From Salvia splendens (lineage: Eukaryota > Streptophyta > Magnoliopsida > Lamiales > Lamiaceae): 64,000 nucleotides of DNA. The notes under the pieces were generated by a model that worked only from the letters and a program-made list of their open reading frames with translations, was not told the DNA's origin and did no database searches. A program made the position numbers and the translations under genes. This document shows, one piece after another, positions 51,846 through 62,835 of the stretch; within the stretch, counting starts at the first letter, position 1; each line of letters begins with the position of its first letter. The DNA lies in the NCBI RefSeq assembly GCF_004379255.2, contig NC_056034.1:40530887-40594886 (forward strand), in the 5' to 3' direction.

Positions 51846-52344
51846 AAATCGAAAATAATGTACAAATTCCCTTTTACACAAAAATAGTGATTTTTTTTTT
51901 CAAGTTTTTGGCTTATGTGCTTCGACATACATAGACAAGGCAAATGTTTCGCTCATGCATTCATCAGTCTATTCACCTATATATATTTATTTTAGAGGTA
52001 TGTTATCCTCCATTATTTTCAGATAGTGTTTCTTCTAACAAGTTAGAACTTCTTTTTTGGAGAAAACAGTGGCGGTACATTATTGGGATCCGTGAGATGT
52101 GTTCAGGGCGTGGCCATGCCTGCGAAGAAAGTGAGATGAGGGAGAGCCGCCGACGATGGATGGACTAGTAACTGGTTGATGGTGGAGAGAGCCCTTGGAA
52201 ACAAGGTGAGAGTAATATGAGGTAGAAATAATATGTAAGGAAGATCAGGTGATGACGAGTTTGTATCTGTATATGTATATCGTTATTAAGATTCTAGGCC
52301 TCGGCATGTGTAATACTTGTAAGGGTTGCTTGTGCATATGTATG

Positions 52345-52526
52345 CGGAATTAGCTACAATCGTGTTAATTTAAAATTCAATGTATGGAGTATACTATTAT
52401 ATTACGGAATTTAGCTACAATCGTGTTATTTTAAAATTCAATATATGGAGTATACTATTATATTACGGAATGTAGCTACAATCGTGTTATTTTAAAATTC
52501 AATATGTGGAGTATACTATTATATTT
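52345..52526. repeat. three tandem copies of a 61-bp unit in the Helitron
   Basis: Units start at 52345, 52405 and 52466 with cggaat, followed by tagctacaatcgtgtta, and run through ggagtatactattatatt. They are nearly identical, so the amplification is recent. Confidence 0.85.
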
Positions 52527-53489
52527 ATGTGTACGCACAATATTTTCCCTATTATAGCTCATTGTGGATGATTCATCTTTGGAAAATATCTTAGTCTGTG
52601 CATAGTTTTGGGGGTATTTATGGAAATGCCATTTTAAATAAGATACTCACAGTAGAGATTAACTGTGAATTATTACAATTAATCACGTTACATCACATTA
52701 AATTACGGTTAAGCAATGCAATGAATGATTTATTAGAGAAAGTCAAAAGGTTATAAAACAGAGGAAATGAAGAGGTTCTAATGATGGTCATGACATTTTG
52801 GTTGAACTATAAATATATGACATATGAGTACCAATACCATAATCCAAGTGGAGGCACACCCGAACCAAGTAATAGTCTTGCTTGAAGTTCAGAAGCTTTT
52901 CGTGAAGCTGGTCTGAATGAATTTGCAAAACAAATCTTTGTCCACTTTTATAAGGTTTCAACTAAAAAGTTTGTCATCCATTTACTTGCACGGCCAATCA
53001 TCCGACAGTTCGCAAAGACTCTTCCTAATTGATGTGCTTCAACGAGATAAATCCACGAGATGGCTTTCGAGAAGTACTAGGCCAGCCGTCCGTTCGTCGC
53101 CATATTGCTATCAAATTTCGGCTTTAGAGAAAAGGGAAAGATAAGAAATATTTAACTTTGAACAAACGCGAAGAACTCTTTGCGCAGGGGAGAAAGAAGA
53201 TAAATAAGTCATCGTACATTTTCTTTTACTAAACTAATTTTTCTATGATAAATAAGCCATCGTACATTAGTTTCAATTGTTTAGTTTATTTTATTTTAAT
53301 TGATTATTTTAATTATTTTAATTGATTATTTTAATTATTTATTTGTTTAAAGTTATTGGATTTATCCAATAGTTAACTCATTTAATGATTTATTAACTTA
53401 ATGTATTTGATTCATTAATAGTATTTAGTTTCTTCACAAATTTATTAAATTATTTTTACCCCCCAAAATATAATAAGTGATCAATAAAG

Positions 53490-54757
53490 TAAAATTAAAC
53501 TGAGACGGAGGGAGAATTTTATTGATGTTTGGCTCATTTGTTGGTCGTGATGAATATATTTTAAAGTTAAGGGTTTAAGATTTAAGTTTCAAGATTTAGG
53601 TTTTTAGTGTATAGGGTCACTATATTGCAATGAAATGAAGCTCGACTAGGAAGTGTTTCACAGTGCAATCTTAAATTATGTTAGCTTTTGATAAACAATA
53701 TCTTAAATCTCATTATGAGAAGTGATAATTATGGGATTCATGCGTCTCCTTTTAATAAAAAAAAAAAAGTGATAATTATACATTCTTTAGGTTTTTTTGT
53801 TGTGTGATGTAAATTTCCTTTATTTTTTAGTCTCACGGTCAGAGTCATTTTTCCATTTTCCAAAATTAATGTACAGTATTATTTTTCACGTATCTATATT
53901 TTAGTTGAATCCTAACTTCCTTCGTTTGTTTTTACTAAGCGGGTCATATTAAAACTTAAACTAAAAACAACAGTTTTTCTTGAAAAATGGAGTAATATAT
54001 ATAGAGAATCTAAATGATTCATTTTTCAATTTTAAATGCAAAAAGGTTAATTCATATTTTCACAAAATTAAATGTATCAGTTTCTAATTCGTTATTGTGT
54101 ATCAGTTTCAAATTGGTTATTCTTAATTATGAGTTAAATGCACATAAAAGGTTTCAATACATATAAAAGCCGAGTTTTGGGCGCTTTCAAATAATTAGGG
54201 TTTTTTGCAGGTATACTTTTGCCTTGAGAAAGTTTCAAAAGTAACAATTCTGCACCAAGATATAAATCCACAACCTGTTGGTTTGAAAAAATAGATATTA
54301 TCATATGGGAAGACATAGTTTAGTTAGTTTTTAATTTTTGAGAAATTAAAAGGTTTTAAAATTTTTAATAATTGGTGAAGAAAGTGAAAAAGGTTTTGAG
54401 GAGTTATCTTCTATTTTTTGGACTATAAATATATGACATTTGGTAATTTATCCACTTACATATTTTTTTTCATCACGTTTTTCACTCCCTCCATATTTTC
54501 CATTACTCTTCATATTGTTTAACATGAAGTTATGGTATTCTTTTTATTTTTTTTCTATTATTAAAGTTTGTTTTAAAGTGATTAACAAAGTAAAATTGAA
54601 CTGGGACGGAGGGAGGATTTTATTTATATTTGGCTCATTTGTTGGTCATGATGAGTATATTTTAACGTTAAGGGTTTAGGATTTAAGTTTTAAGGTTTGA
54701 GTTTTTAGCGTATTAGGGTCACTATATTGAAATATAATGAAGCTCGACTATGATAAA
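53490..54757. repeat. pair of direct repeats, 170 bp each, 1.1 kb apart
   Basis: The left copy is about 53490-53655 and the right about 54588-54757. Both start with agtaaaatt-aact and a Stowaway-like gacggaggga end, then share ttggctcatttgttggtc and a tail with aatgaagctcgacta. The right copy lies in the segment 54154-55025, which itself looks like a small Helitron. Confidence 0.7.
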
Positions 54758-55025
54758 GTATAATACTAATTTAAATGGATACAGAATACAAAAAAGATTA
54801 CACACAATTTTGTGACAAAATTATTCTGCGTCGGCGCATTTATACTTCAAAATACAATTTTAAAACCGTTTTGGGGTTTGAAAAGCTATCGTCCAATTTT
54901 AAAACTTGCAATACTACCAATTTGTTTTCGGAATCAAAACTTGATCTTGTGTTATTCAATTAACAATTTAAAATCGTATGATAAAAAAATATTTCGTCGT
55001 GCATCGCACGTGGGTTGAAACTAGT
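54154..55025 (+). mobile_element. possible second Helitron sharing the same 3' end
   Basis: At 54154 the sequence TCAATACATATAAAAGCCGA resembles the 5' terminus at 51054. Only one CTAGT with a hairpin is present (55025). So either a small Helitron of 872 bp is joined to a 3'-truncated larger one, or the larger element arose by read-through of a 5' end. Confidence 0.5.
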
Positions 55026-55194
55026 GTATATAATACTATACTTTTAATATTACGCAATTCCATTTTACTTATTGACAATAATTGTATAATATCATTATTT
55101 AATCAAATTATCATTTTAATTAAACTAAATTATAATATACTCCATCCGTCTCATTTTACCAAGCTTGGTTCACCATTTTTAGATGTCCCACTTA

Positions 55195-55945
55195 AGAGCA
55201 TCCACAATAAGGCGGACTAACCAATAGCCTAGCAATAGGAACAACCAAAAACACCTCCTGCTACGTGTCACTAGGACTAACCACAACACAATAATAGGCT
55301 AGCACTAGGACTAGCCGACGCCCTAGCTAATAAAACAAATTGAAAAATACGATTAATTCATTTTAATTGTTGATGTTTATCAAATATTAAAAAAATAAAG
55401 TGCAATGAATTGTAAATATTGAGTATAAATAAAAATAAAAAATAAAAAAATTGCTTAGTCCTACCCTTTAGTCCACGCAATAGCAAACTAAAGGTAGGAC
55501 TAACGGTTAGGGCGTGGATGAGCGCTCGTCCTACTTCGGTTAGTCCTATCCTTAGTCCGCTATTGTGGACGGACATCCCCACGCCCTAACCGCTAGTCCT
55601 ACCTTTAGTCCACTACAAAAAAACGGAAAATAGTGATAAAAAATAGTGACAGCATCCAATAGCTCAACAACTAGTGACAGAATTAGTGACCGAAAAGTGT
55701 CAGTCACTAATAGTGACAGATTTTTCCATCACTGATGCGAAGTAGTCGCCTATGGTTTCCATCACAATAACATTATTGACGGAAAATTCGTCACTAAAAT
55801 TTTTTGTTGACAAGTTTATTAATGACGGATCTGTCGAAATTTGATCTGTCACTAATTTGTTAAGTGAAGGAATTTCACTGGTTAGTTACGGAAATATCCG
55901 TCACTAATAGGCGAGTTTTTTGTAGTGGTCCGCTATTGCGGAGTC
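55195..55945. mobile_element. Harbinger MITE nested in the Stowaway
   Basis: Begins agagcatccacaataagg and ends ccgctattgcggagtc, with TTA at 55192-55194 and 55946-55948. The right terminus is damaged relative to the family pattern (attgtggatgctc). The interior has repeats of ctagtcctacctttagtcc type. No coding capacity. Confidence 0.8.
55611..55927. mobile_element. CACTA-type MITE nested in the Harbinger
   Basis: A 317-bp element begins cactacaaaaaaacgg and ends gttttttgtagtg, with a 3-bp duplication GTC (55608-55610 and 55928-55930). Inside are many forms of tagtgacag/gtcactaa. Short En/Spm-like non-autonomous elements look like this. Confidence 0.9.
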
Positions 55946-56143
55946 TTAATTGGAATATTCCATAAATGAGGCCTCACATTCCACTAACATTTTTCCACTC
56001 ACATTTTTATTACTATAAAACTAATACTCGTGTATAAAAGTATGACTCATATTTCATTATCTTTTTTCACTTAACTATCCTTTATATTTCTTGAAACCCG
56101 CCTCGAACTCAAATAGGACTCCTAAAATGGGACGGAGAGAGTA

Positions 56144-57284
56144 ATATTTAAATTAATTTCTCATCCGTATGTAATCCTATTATTTTTCATTCATTGTTTT
56201 AAGGAGTTTTAATTATTTATAAAGTACTATAATTAAATAAATTAATAAATGAAAAAAATAAAGGAAAATAGAGAGGAGGCAGAAATTAAATGAACAAGAA
56301 GAGAGAAATTAGAGTCTAGTAGTAGTAGATTCCAACGAACCTTCCTCATTTTTTTCTTCCATATAATTCTTTTTGGTCATTTTTTTCTTTTCTTTTTTTT
56401 TGTGTACGCAATCGTAGTTTTTTGTTATTAATTTGGGTATGTACGAGTAAATATATATTATAAAAGACATACGTGCGCAGTTTTTTGTCGGTCACCTCTT
56501 GTGGCAAATTTTTTTAATTATTTATATGGTTTAAAGTTTATCTAATCTATTTTATGGGTTCCATAATTTGAGTCACATTTAGTGTGAGCATAGATTTTAA
56601 AAAATGCAAATAATAGTGAATTGGAAAAGTTAGTGGAATATGAGATCCATTTTTTATATCAGTTTTATGATAGAATGTGAGTGAAGTGAGTTGTGGAATG
56701 TGGAACCAACTTACCATTTATGATAAAAGTGAAATGTAACTCTTATTATGGGATGAACCGAAATAGCAAAATGTGGCTCTTATTGGGGACGGATGGAGTG
56801 TTTAGGCAGGTTCATGACGGCTAATTAATGGATTAGCTGTGACTTCACGAGAAAAATGAAAATGGCGATTGAATTACTATAGGTTCAGTATATTTCACGT
56901 CCTCTAAAAATAAAAACTCTAAAGATTTCATAAAGTTTAATACAAACTTAATAAAATAGGAGAAAAGTTTTACTATAAAAAAAGTGATCAAAGTATTATC
57001 GATCGAAGATGACATATCTCACAAAAGAAAAAATTTGACAAATATAAAAGCATGACTAATTTTAACGGAGTAAAATGGCGAAAGAAGAATATTGTATAGG
57101 GGGAGGAAGGATTATTTTTGGTCCAAATGTGGTAAGTATGAGGTATCAAATACTTAAGTTTATTAGTACAACTTAACATGTGATATAATAGTAAAGAAAA
57201 TGTAAACAAATACAACAAATAATTATTTGAAATCGCACAAGAAGTTTAATTTTATCAGTTACCATTTATTAGTGGTCATATAAT
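56144..57284. other. AT-rich DNA between the two duplicated blocks
   Basis: 56144-56245 still matches the end of block 2 (63896-63995). The rest has no gene. A Stowaway-like end (gggacggatggagt) is present near 56786-56800 without a clear partner. Confidence 0.5.
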
Positions 57285-57860
57285 AATATCTTCGGAGCAA
57301 TTTAAAAGAGCAACTATTTTGAAAATCAAGAAAAAGATCACAACTATGGGTGTATTTCCAATTCATCTATGGTCTTATGGTAATATCGTAAGAGCAATTT
57401 AAAAAATTTGGGAATCAAGAAAAAGATCACAATTATGGGTGTATTTCCAATTCATTTATGGTCATATAGTGGAGTAATATTTTAAATCAATTACAAGAAT
57501 AACTATTCCGGGAATCAAGAAATAAGATCACAAATCCCAATTATGGGTTTACTATATCTTAATTAAGAGCAATTTAAAAAATTTGGGAATCAATAAAGAT
57601 CACAACTATAAGTGTATTTTTTCCAATGTATTCAATCACAATTATGGGTGTATTTCCAATTCATTTATGGTCATATAGTAATATTTTAAGAGCAATTTAA
57701 AAGAAAAACTATTCTGGGAATCAAGAATCAAGATCAATCACAATTATGGGTTTACTAAGAGCAATTAAAAAATTTGGGAATAAAGAAAGATCACAAGTAG
57801 TATCTTAAGAGCAATTTAATAGAATAATTACTCATTTTGGGAATCAAGAAACAAGATCAC
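57285..57860. repeat. promoter-proximal repeat array of the second peptide gene copy
   Basis: About seven irregular units of 57-130 bp start at or near gatcaca and end gggaatcaagaa. They match the array at 48988-49412; the five units nearest the gene are in the same order in both. The copia element sits in the final gatcac, and the array resumes at 63030. Confidence 0.8.
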
Positions 57861-58054
57861 TGTAGAATTGGGTAATTTGTGTTATATTATTCACAATGAA
57901 TTAGTACATCATATATAGACTTAGGGATTATTATACATGGTAAGATTTTCCACAATCAAATCTCCCTAATTTGTAGTCTAAATATCTCGTTCAATCTTCT
58001 CCTGATTTGGTGTGATTCCCTTATTGATTGCATGATATTCTGTAATCTCCAACA
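57861..58054 (-). repeat. 3' LTR of the copia element
   Basis: 194 bp, TG...CA boundaries, one difference from the other LTR. It lies 12 bp from the stop codon of the polyprotein. Confidence 0.95.
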
Positions 58055-58066
58055 CTCCCCCTCAAG

Positions 58067-61000
58067 TTAAGTTACGGGATCTCCGAAACTTAACTTGCCC
58101 AGAACTTCGTGAAAGTTCTTTGCAGATACGGCCTTGGTTAAGATGTCTGCCAATTGATCTTCGGACTTTACATATGGAATCTCGACAATCTTCTCCTCAA
58201 GATTTTCTTTTATGAAATGTCGGTCGATCTCGACGTGTTTGGTTCTGTCGTGCTGTACTGGGTTCTCTGAAATACTGATCGCCGCCTTGTTATCACATAG
58301 AAGTTTACAAGTCTTTTGTGATTCAAGATTTAACTCCTTCATCACCCTCCTAAGCCAAAGAATTTCAGTAAGACCACTTTTAATACCTCGGAATTCAGCT
58401 TCTGCGCTTGACAGGGCCACAACCTTCTGCTTTTTACTCCTCCAAGTGACCAAATTTCCTCCCACAAAGGTGAAGTATCCTCCTGTGGATCGCCTATCAA
58501 TTGGATTCCCTGCCCAATCTGCATCAGTGTATCCATGGATGTCGAGATGTCCATTTTTTCGGAACAGTATTCCGTGTCCGGTGGTCCCCTTTAGATATCG
58601 CACTACTCGGAGTGCTGCCTCCCAATGCTCCTCCTGTGGATTATGCATAAACTGACTAAGCACTCCTACTGCATATGCAATGTCAGGCCGAGTGTGAGAG
58701 AGGTAGATGAGTTTTCCCACTAGTCTCTGGTATCTTCCCCGATCAGTCGACGCTGCTGCTTTGATTATCTGAAGGCCGTGATTCTGCACCATGGGAGTAT
58801 CTGCTGGCTTGCACTCAAGCATTCCTATCTCTGTCAAGAGATCGAGAACGTACTTCCGTTGACTGATGAAGATGCCTTTTCTGGATCTCAGTACCTCGAT
58901 CCCAAGAAAGTATTTTAGATCTCCAAGATTCTTCATCTCGAATTCTGTAGCTAGATGCCCCTTGAGGTCGTTTATCTCTTCTAAATCATCCCCTGTAATA
59001 ATCATGTCGTCCACGTAAATTATCAGACAAGTGATCTTTTCTCCTCTTCGCTTGATGAACAATGTATGATCTGAGTTACTCTGTTGATAGCCGTATCGTT
59101 TCATCACATCTGTGAATCTTCCGAACCAAGCTCTCGGGGACTGCTTTAATCCGTACAAGGTTTTCTTCAACTTGCACACCTGGTTCTGGCCGAATTCCTC
59201 TTCGAAGCCCGGCGGGGCCTCCATGTAGATTGGATCCTTTAATTCACCATGGAGGAAGGCATTGGTGACGTCATACTGATGAAGTGGCCAGTCTCTGTTT
59301 GCTGCAATGGATAGTAGAACTCTTACTGTGTTCATCTTGGCTACTGGAGAGAACGTCTCTGAATAATCCACTCCTTGAGTCTGCGTATACCCCTTCGCCA
59401 CTAATCGAGCCTTGTATCGCTCGATACTCCCATCTGGTCTCCGCTTAATTGTAAAGACCCACCTGCACCCCACTGTATGTTTCCCAACGGGCAACGGGCT
59501 CACTTCCCAAGTTCCATTTCGTTTTAGTGCTTTCATCTCAACGAGCATTGCCTCTCTCCACTCCTTGCTTTTGAAGGCTTCTTCAAATGTCCTTGGAATC
59601 TCTTCCTCGCATAGTGCTGTATGGAACGCCCTTGCCATTTTGGACACGTTGGCTTCAGCAAAGTTGGCCACCGAATATCTGCTTCTCGTCCCTATTCGTT
59701 CCGGGGAGTATCTCTTGGGTGGAATTCCTCTTGTACTTCTTGGAGGGAGTATATATTGTCCTGTGTCCTGGTCAATAGAGGTATCCTCTTCCTCTTCGAC
59801 TTCTGCACTTGGTGAGTCCGGAATAGAATTTGAATTTTCATGAGTCGGACTAGATATTACCTCGGATTCCGTTACGGTTTGATCAGAGGATCGCGGCGGA
59901 AGCGTCGGGACTATGGTCTCAGCAGACGGGATCGGCTCAGGAACAGTGCCAGCTTGTTCTGTTGGGTCCGAATCAAAGTTACTTGGCACATACCACCGAA
60001 GGGAGTCATTTTCGTGGGTCTCCCCCTGTCTTTCACTCTCCCCCTGAGTCCCAAGGTGGTAAAAAAATTCGGTTTCAAGAAAGTTACAATTCATGGTGGT
60101 AATCACTCGTTTGGTTTTGGGGTCATAACATCTATAGCCCTTCTGGTTGATCCCATACCCCAAAAAAACGCACTTAATTGCACACGGGGAAAATTTGTTG
60201 CGTTCGTGTTTGGGAACATGGACATAGACAGAACAGCCAAAGGTTTTAGGTGGTAAGGATAAGGCTGAGGGAATTTTTGTTAAGGTAGAAAGGTGATCTA
60301 GGGGTGTTTTTCGATATAGTGTTTTAGTGGGTAGTCGATTTAGAAGGTAGACGGAGGTAGCAACTGCCTCAGGCCAAAAAGAAGGAGGAACTTTTGAGTC
60401 GAATAGGAGGGCTCGGGTCATTTCAAGAATTATCCTATTTTTCCGTTCGGCTACCCCATTTTGTTCTGGTGTGTGGGAACAGGAAGTTTGGTGAACTAAC
60501 CCATTTTCAGCGAAAAAATTTGTCATAGAACTGTTTAGGAATTCCCCCCCATTATCGGATCTTAAGATTTTTACAGAAGCCTGAAATTGGGTTTGAATCA
60601 TTTTATAAAATAGGACGAATTTATCATATACTTCGGATTTATGTTTCATGAAATACACCCAAGTAGTTCTACTGCAATCATCAACAAATATCACAAAGTA
60701 TTTAAAACCAAAAAACGTTCCTATAGGCGCTGGGCCCCACACATCGGAGTGAATCAGGGAAAAAACAGTGTCAACACGTGTATCATTTGGTTTAAAAGAG
60801 TTTCGATGGCTCTTGGCCAAAACACATGCTTCACAAGAAAAATCTTTGGGAACAAAAAGTTTAGGAAATAAGGATTTTAAATAACCCGGAGAGGTATGGC
60901 CCATCCGACGGTGCCAGAGCCAAGTATCTTGATTAGTGGATCCGTGAGCAAGCATCGCCGCACCATCTCGTCGAGCAATCTCATCCACAAAGTATAGTCC

Positions 61001-62725
61001 GCGACGCTCAGTGCCACGTCCAATAATCTTCCCCGTCCGGATATCCTGTAACATACAAAAGTTTGGGTGCATCAGCAGAGAGCAATTCAAATTCCTCGTC
61101 ACATGACTAATTGACATCAACTTCTGAGATAATTTAGGCACATAGAGGCAGTTAGGGATAAGAACATTAGGAAAAATTTCTATGGTTCCCGCCCCTTCTA
61201 CTGGTGTTACTCCCCCACTCGCTGTTTTTATGTGCGACTTAGGGGTTTTATGGATTTCTAAAAAATCATTTCTATCGTATGACATCGTGTCGGTAGCCCC
61301 ACAGTCGAAAATCCACCCCGTATCATTAATAGTATCACAATCCTGGGCCTCAAAAGCATAGGATAAATTTTCTAGGGGTGCAAATGAATTTCTGCAAATA
61401 ATAGGGTCGGTTCTGCACTTATCAATAATTTGGTGGCTGGATCTGTAATTATTCGTAACTTGGGGGCTGGTTTGATAACACTTATGGAAATGGGGTCTTT
61501 TTTCTGAATATCCAAAATATTTGGGCTTAATTGAAAAATGAGGATTATTAGGGTTAGGGCAGCCGACCCCTAACCCTTTACCTGCTTCTCCGCCTCCGTC
61601 CAACCTGAGCGAAGCCACCATGGCTTCTGCCGTCTTCGCCCCACCAACACCGTCGCCGCGCCTGCCGCCGTCGGTTGGGAGACCGCTATTAGCCGGTCCT
61701 TTCTCCTGGAACCCAGTCGTTTCTCGGCCTCCTTCGTTCTGATTTCTCCCTCCGCCTTCAGTTCCAATCGCGATTTTCGCTTTTCCGGATTTTTCCTCTT
61801 CCCACCACTCTGGGTATCCCACCAATTGGAAGCACGTCTCCTTTGTGTGTTTATGCATTCCACAGTGCGAACACCAGAGCTTGGATTTGTCCGGTTTGCC
61901 GTTTCCCCGGCGGCTGTTGGCGGCGGAGCGCGACGGAGGTGGCTGACCCCGATTCTGTGGCTGTGGTGGGCGGTACTCTCGAGCTCCGAATCCGAATCCG
62001 ACTCCCCCCGATGATGTCTCGTTTCCGACCGCGACGGAGATTGAATCGGACGCCGGTGACATGACTTTAAGTCGAGCTGCCTCCCGTTTCACCCATCCGT
62101 ACGCGACGTCGGCTGAGGGGTAGGGTTCTTCCTTGAGGATTTCGCGTCGGATCCAATCGTATTTCTCATTGAGCCCGGTGAGGAATTTAAACAGCCTCAG
62201 TTCTGATTTGATTTCTCTGTATTGCTCTACTCCCTTATCGCAACAATTTACTGTTTTATGCGAGCATCGATCGATGTCGATCCATAAGCCGTGTAGTCGG
62301 CTCCAGTATGCCTCCAGCGTTGAGTCCCCTTGCACTATCCTGCTTGCTTTGTCCCTCAGATCGTATATCAGATACGAATCCGATGAGCTCGCGAATGTTA
62401 CCGCGAGTGTATCCCATAGCGATTTTGCTGTCTGATGATGCGCGAAGTCCGCTATGAGATTAGTCTCCATGTTATCGATAATCCAGGAAAAGACTATTAA
62501 GTCTATTTCCTCCCAATCGGTGAACCCGATTTCGCCTGGTTTTGGTGGGGCTGGTACTCCGGAAATATGGCGGTAGACTCCTCGGCCGCCAATGGACACC
62601 TTCATCAATCGTGCCCATAGTGAATAATTTGAGCCGTTCAACTTGAAGGCTATGGTAACACTCTTGCTTGATCTAATCTTCTCGGCTATTTCGGTTTGGG
62701 GTTTTTCTGGCTTGTCTTCTGCCAT
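58067..62725 (-). CDS. copia gag-pol polyprotein, uninterrupted
   Basis: A single frame of 1552 codons from the ATG at 62725; the frame is open a little further upstream but offers only TTG. In order: a gag domain of the copia type (LNGSNYSLWARLMKV), a CX2CX4HX4C zinc knuckle (about 285), a protease with DCGAT at about 474 where Ser is usual after the Asp, the HHCC integrase finger (LWHRRMGH), the integrase core with Asp in HSDVWGP (about 660), Asp in RSDNGGEF and Glu in EQNGVAERKN (about 757), reverse transcriptase with YVDD (about 1237), and RNase H (YTDADWAG, about 1401). The integrase-before-RT order defines copia. All main catalytic residues are present, so the element may be active. Confidence 0.97.
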   Translation of the reverse strand: MAEDKPEKPQTEIAEKIRSSKSVTIAFKLNGSNYSLWARLMKVSIGGRGVYRHISGVPAPPKPGEIGFTDWEEIDLIVFSWIIDNMETNLIADFAHHQTAKSLWDTLAVTFASSSDSYLIYDLRDKASRIVQGDSTLEAYWSRLHGLWIDIDRCSHKTVNCCDKGVEQYREIKSELRLFKFLTGLNEKYDWIRREILKEEPYPSADVAYGWVKREAARLKVMSPASDSISVAVGNETSSGGVGFGFGAREYRPPQPQNRGQPPPSRSAANSRRGNGKPDKSKLWCSHCGMHKHTKETCFQLVGYPEWWEEEKSGKAKIAIGTEGGGRNQNEGGRETTGFQEKGPANSGLPTDGGRRGDGVGGAKTAEAMVASLRLDGGGEAGKGLGVGCPNPNNPHFSIKPKYFGYSEKRPHFHKCYQTSPQVTNNYRSSHQIIDKCRTDPIICRNSFAPLENLSYAFEAQDCDTINDTGWIFDCGATDTMSYDRNDFLEIHKTPKSHIKTASGGVTPVEGAGTIEIFPNVLIPNCLYVPKLSQKLMSISHVTRNLNCSLLMHPNFCMLQDIRTGKIIGRGTERRGLYFVDEIARRDGAAMLAHGSTNQDTWLWHRRMGHTSPGYLKSLFPKLFVPKDFSCEACVLAKSHRNSFKPNDTRVDTVFSLIHSDVWGPAPIGTFFGFKYFVIFVDDCSRTTWVYFMKHKSEVYDKFVLFYKMIQTQFQASVKILRSDNGGEFLNSSMTNFFAENGLVHQTSCSHTPEQNGVAERKNRIILEMTRALLFDSKVPPSFWPEAVATSVYLLNRLPTKTLYRKTPLDHLSTLTKIPSALSLPPKTFGCSVYVHVPKHERNKFSPCAIKCVFLGYGINQKGYRCYDPKTKRVITTMNCNFLETEFFYHLGTQGESERQGETHENDSLRWYVPSNFDSDPTEQAGTVPEPIPSAETIVPTLPPRSSDQTVTESEVISSPTHENSNSIPDSPSAEVEEEEDTSIDQDTGQYILPPRSTRGIPPKRYSPERIGTRSRYSVANFAEANVSKMARAFHTALCEEEIPRTFEEAFKSKEWREAMLVEMKALKRNGTWEVSPLPVGKHTVGCRWVFTIKRRPDGSIERYKARLVAKGYTQTQGVDYSETFSPVAKMNTVRVLLSIAANRDWPLHQYDVTNAFLHGELKDPIYMEAPPGFEEEFGQNQVCKLKKTLYGLKQSPRAWFGRFTDVMKRYGYQQSNSDHTLFIKRRGEKITCLIIYVDDMIITGDDLEEINDLKGHLATEFEMKNLGDLKYFLGIEVLRSRKGIFISQRKYVLDLLTEIGMLECKPADTPMVQNHGLQIIKAAASTDRGRYQRLVGKLIYLSHTRPDIAYAVGVLSQFMHNPQEEHWEAALRVVRYLKGTTGHGILFRKNGHLDIHGYTDADWAGNPIDRRSTGGYFTFVGGNLVTWRSKKQKVVALSSAEAEFRGIKSGLTEILWLRRVMKELNLESQKTCKLLCDNKAAISISENPVQHDRTKHVEIDRHFIKENLEEKIVEIPYVKSEDQLADILTKAVSAKNFHEVLGKLSFGDPVT

Positions 62726-62835
62726 TTTCCAGGTTTCAGGTTTGGGCAGATTTGGTGTTCTCGCCAATTTGGTCGAGAAAGGTATGTTCCTGGGCTATGA
62801 TGATAATTTTCTGAGCCTAACCTGCTCGGATGCCA

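Larger units (their letters stand above)
51054..55025 (+). mobile_element. non-autonomous Helitron, 3972 bp
   Basis: Begins TCTATACATATATAAAAG and ends CTAGT. A perfect 5-bp-stem hairpin (cgtgc-atc-gcacg, 54998-55010) lies ten bases before the CTAGT. These are the hallmarks of plant Helitrons. There is no target duplication, as expected. The matching block has the empty site at 63780/63781, between A and T, the known target. No Rep/helicase gene is visible, so it is non-autonomous. A second Helitron-like 5' end lies inside at 54154. Confidence 0.88.
55140..56141. mobile_element. Stowaway MITE, outermost of a three-level nest
   Basis: The ends ctccatccgtctcatttta and aaaatgggacggagagag are inverted repeats. 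TA flanks are at 55138-55139 and 56142-56143. The empty site, a single TA, is kept in the second block at 63894-63895. Removing the inner elements leaves a body of about 250 bp. Confidence 0.9.

Noticed and set aside
52917..53144. 75-codon frame in the Helitron as a gene
   Set aside because: No homology, signal peptide or splice structure. It is kept only as a possible captured fragment.
62726..62767. Start of the copia polyprotein 14 codons upstream
   Set aside because: That codon is TTG. The ATG at 62725 begins just before the gag domain and is the first in frame.
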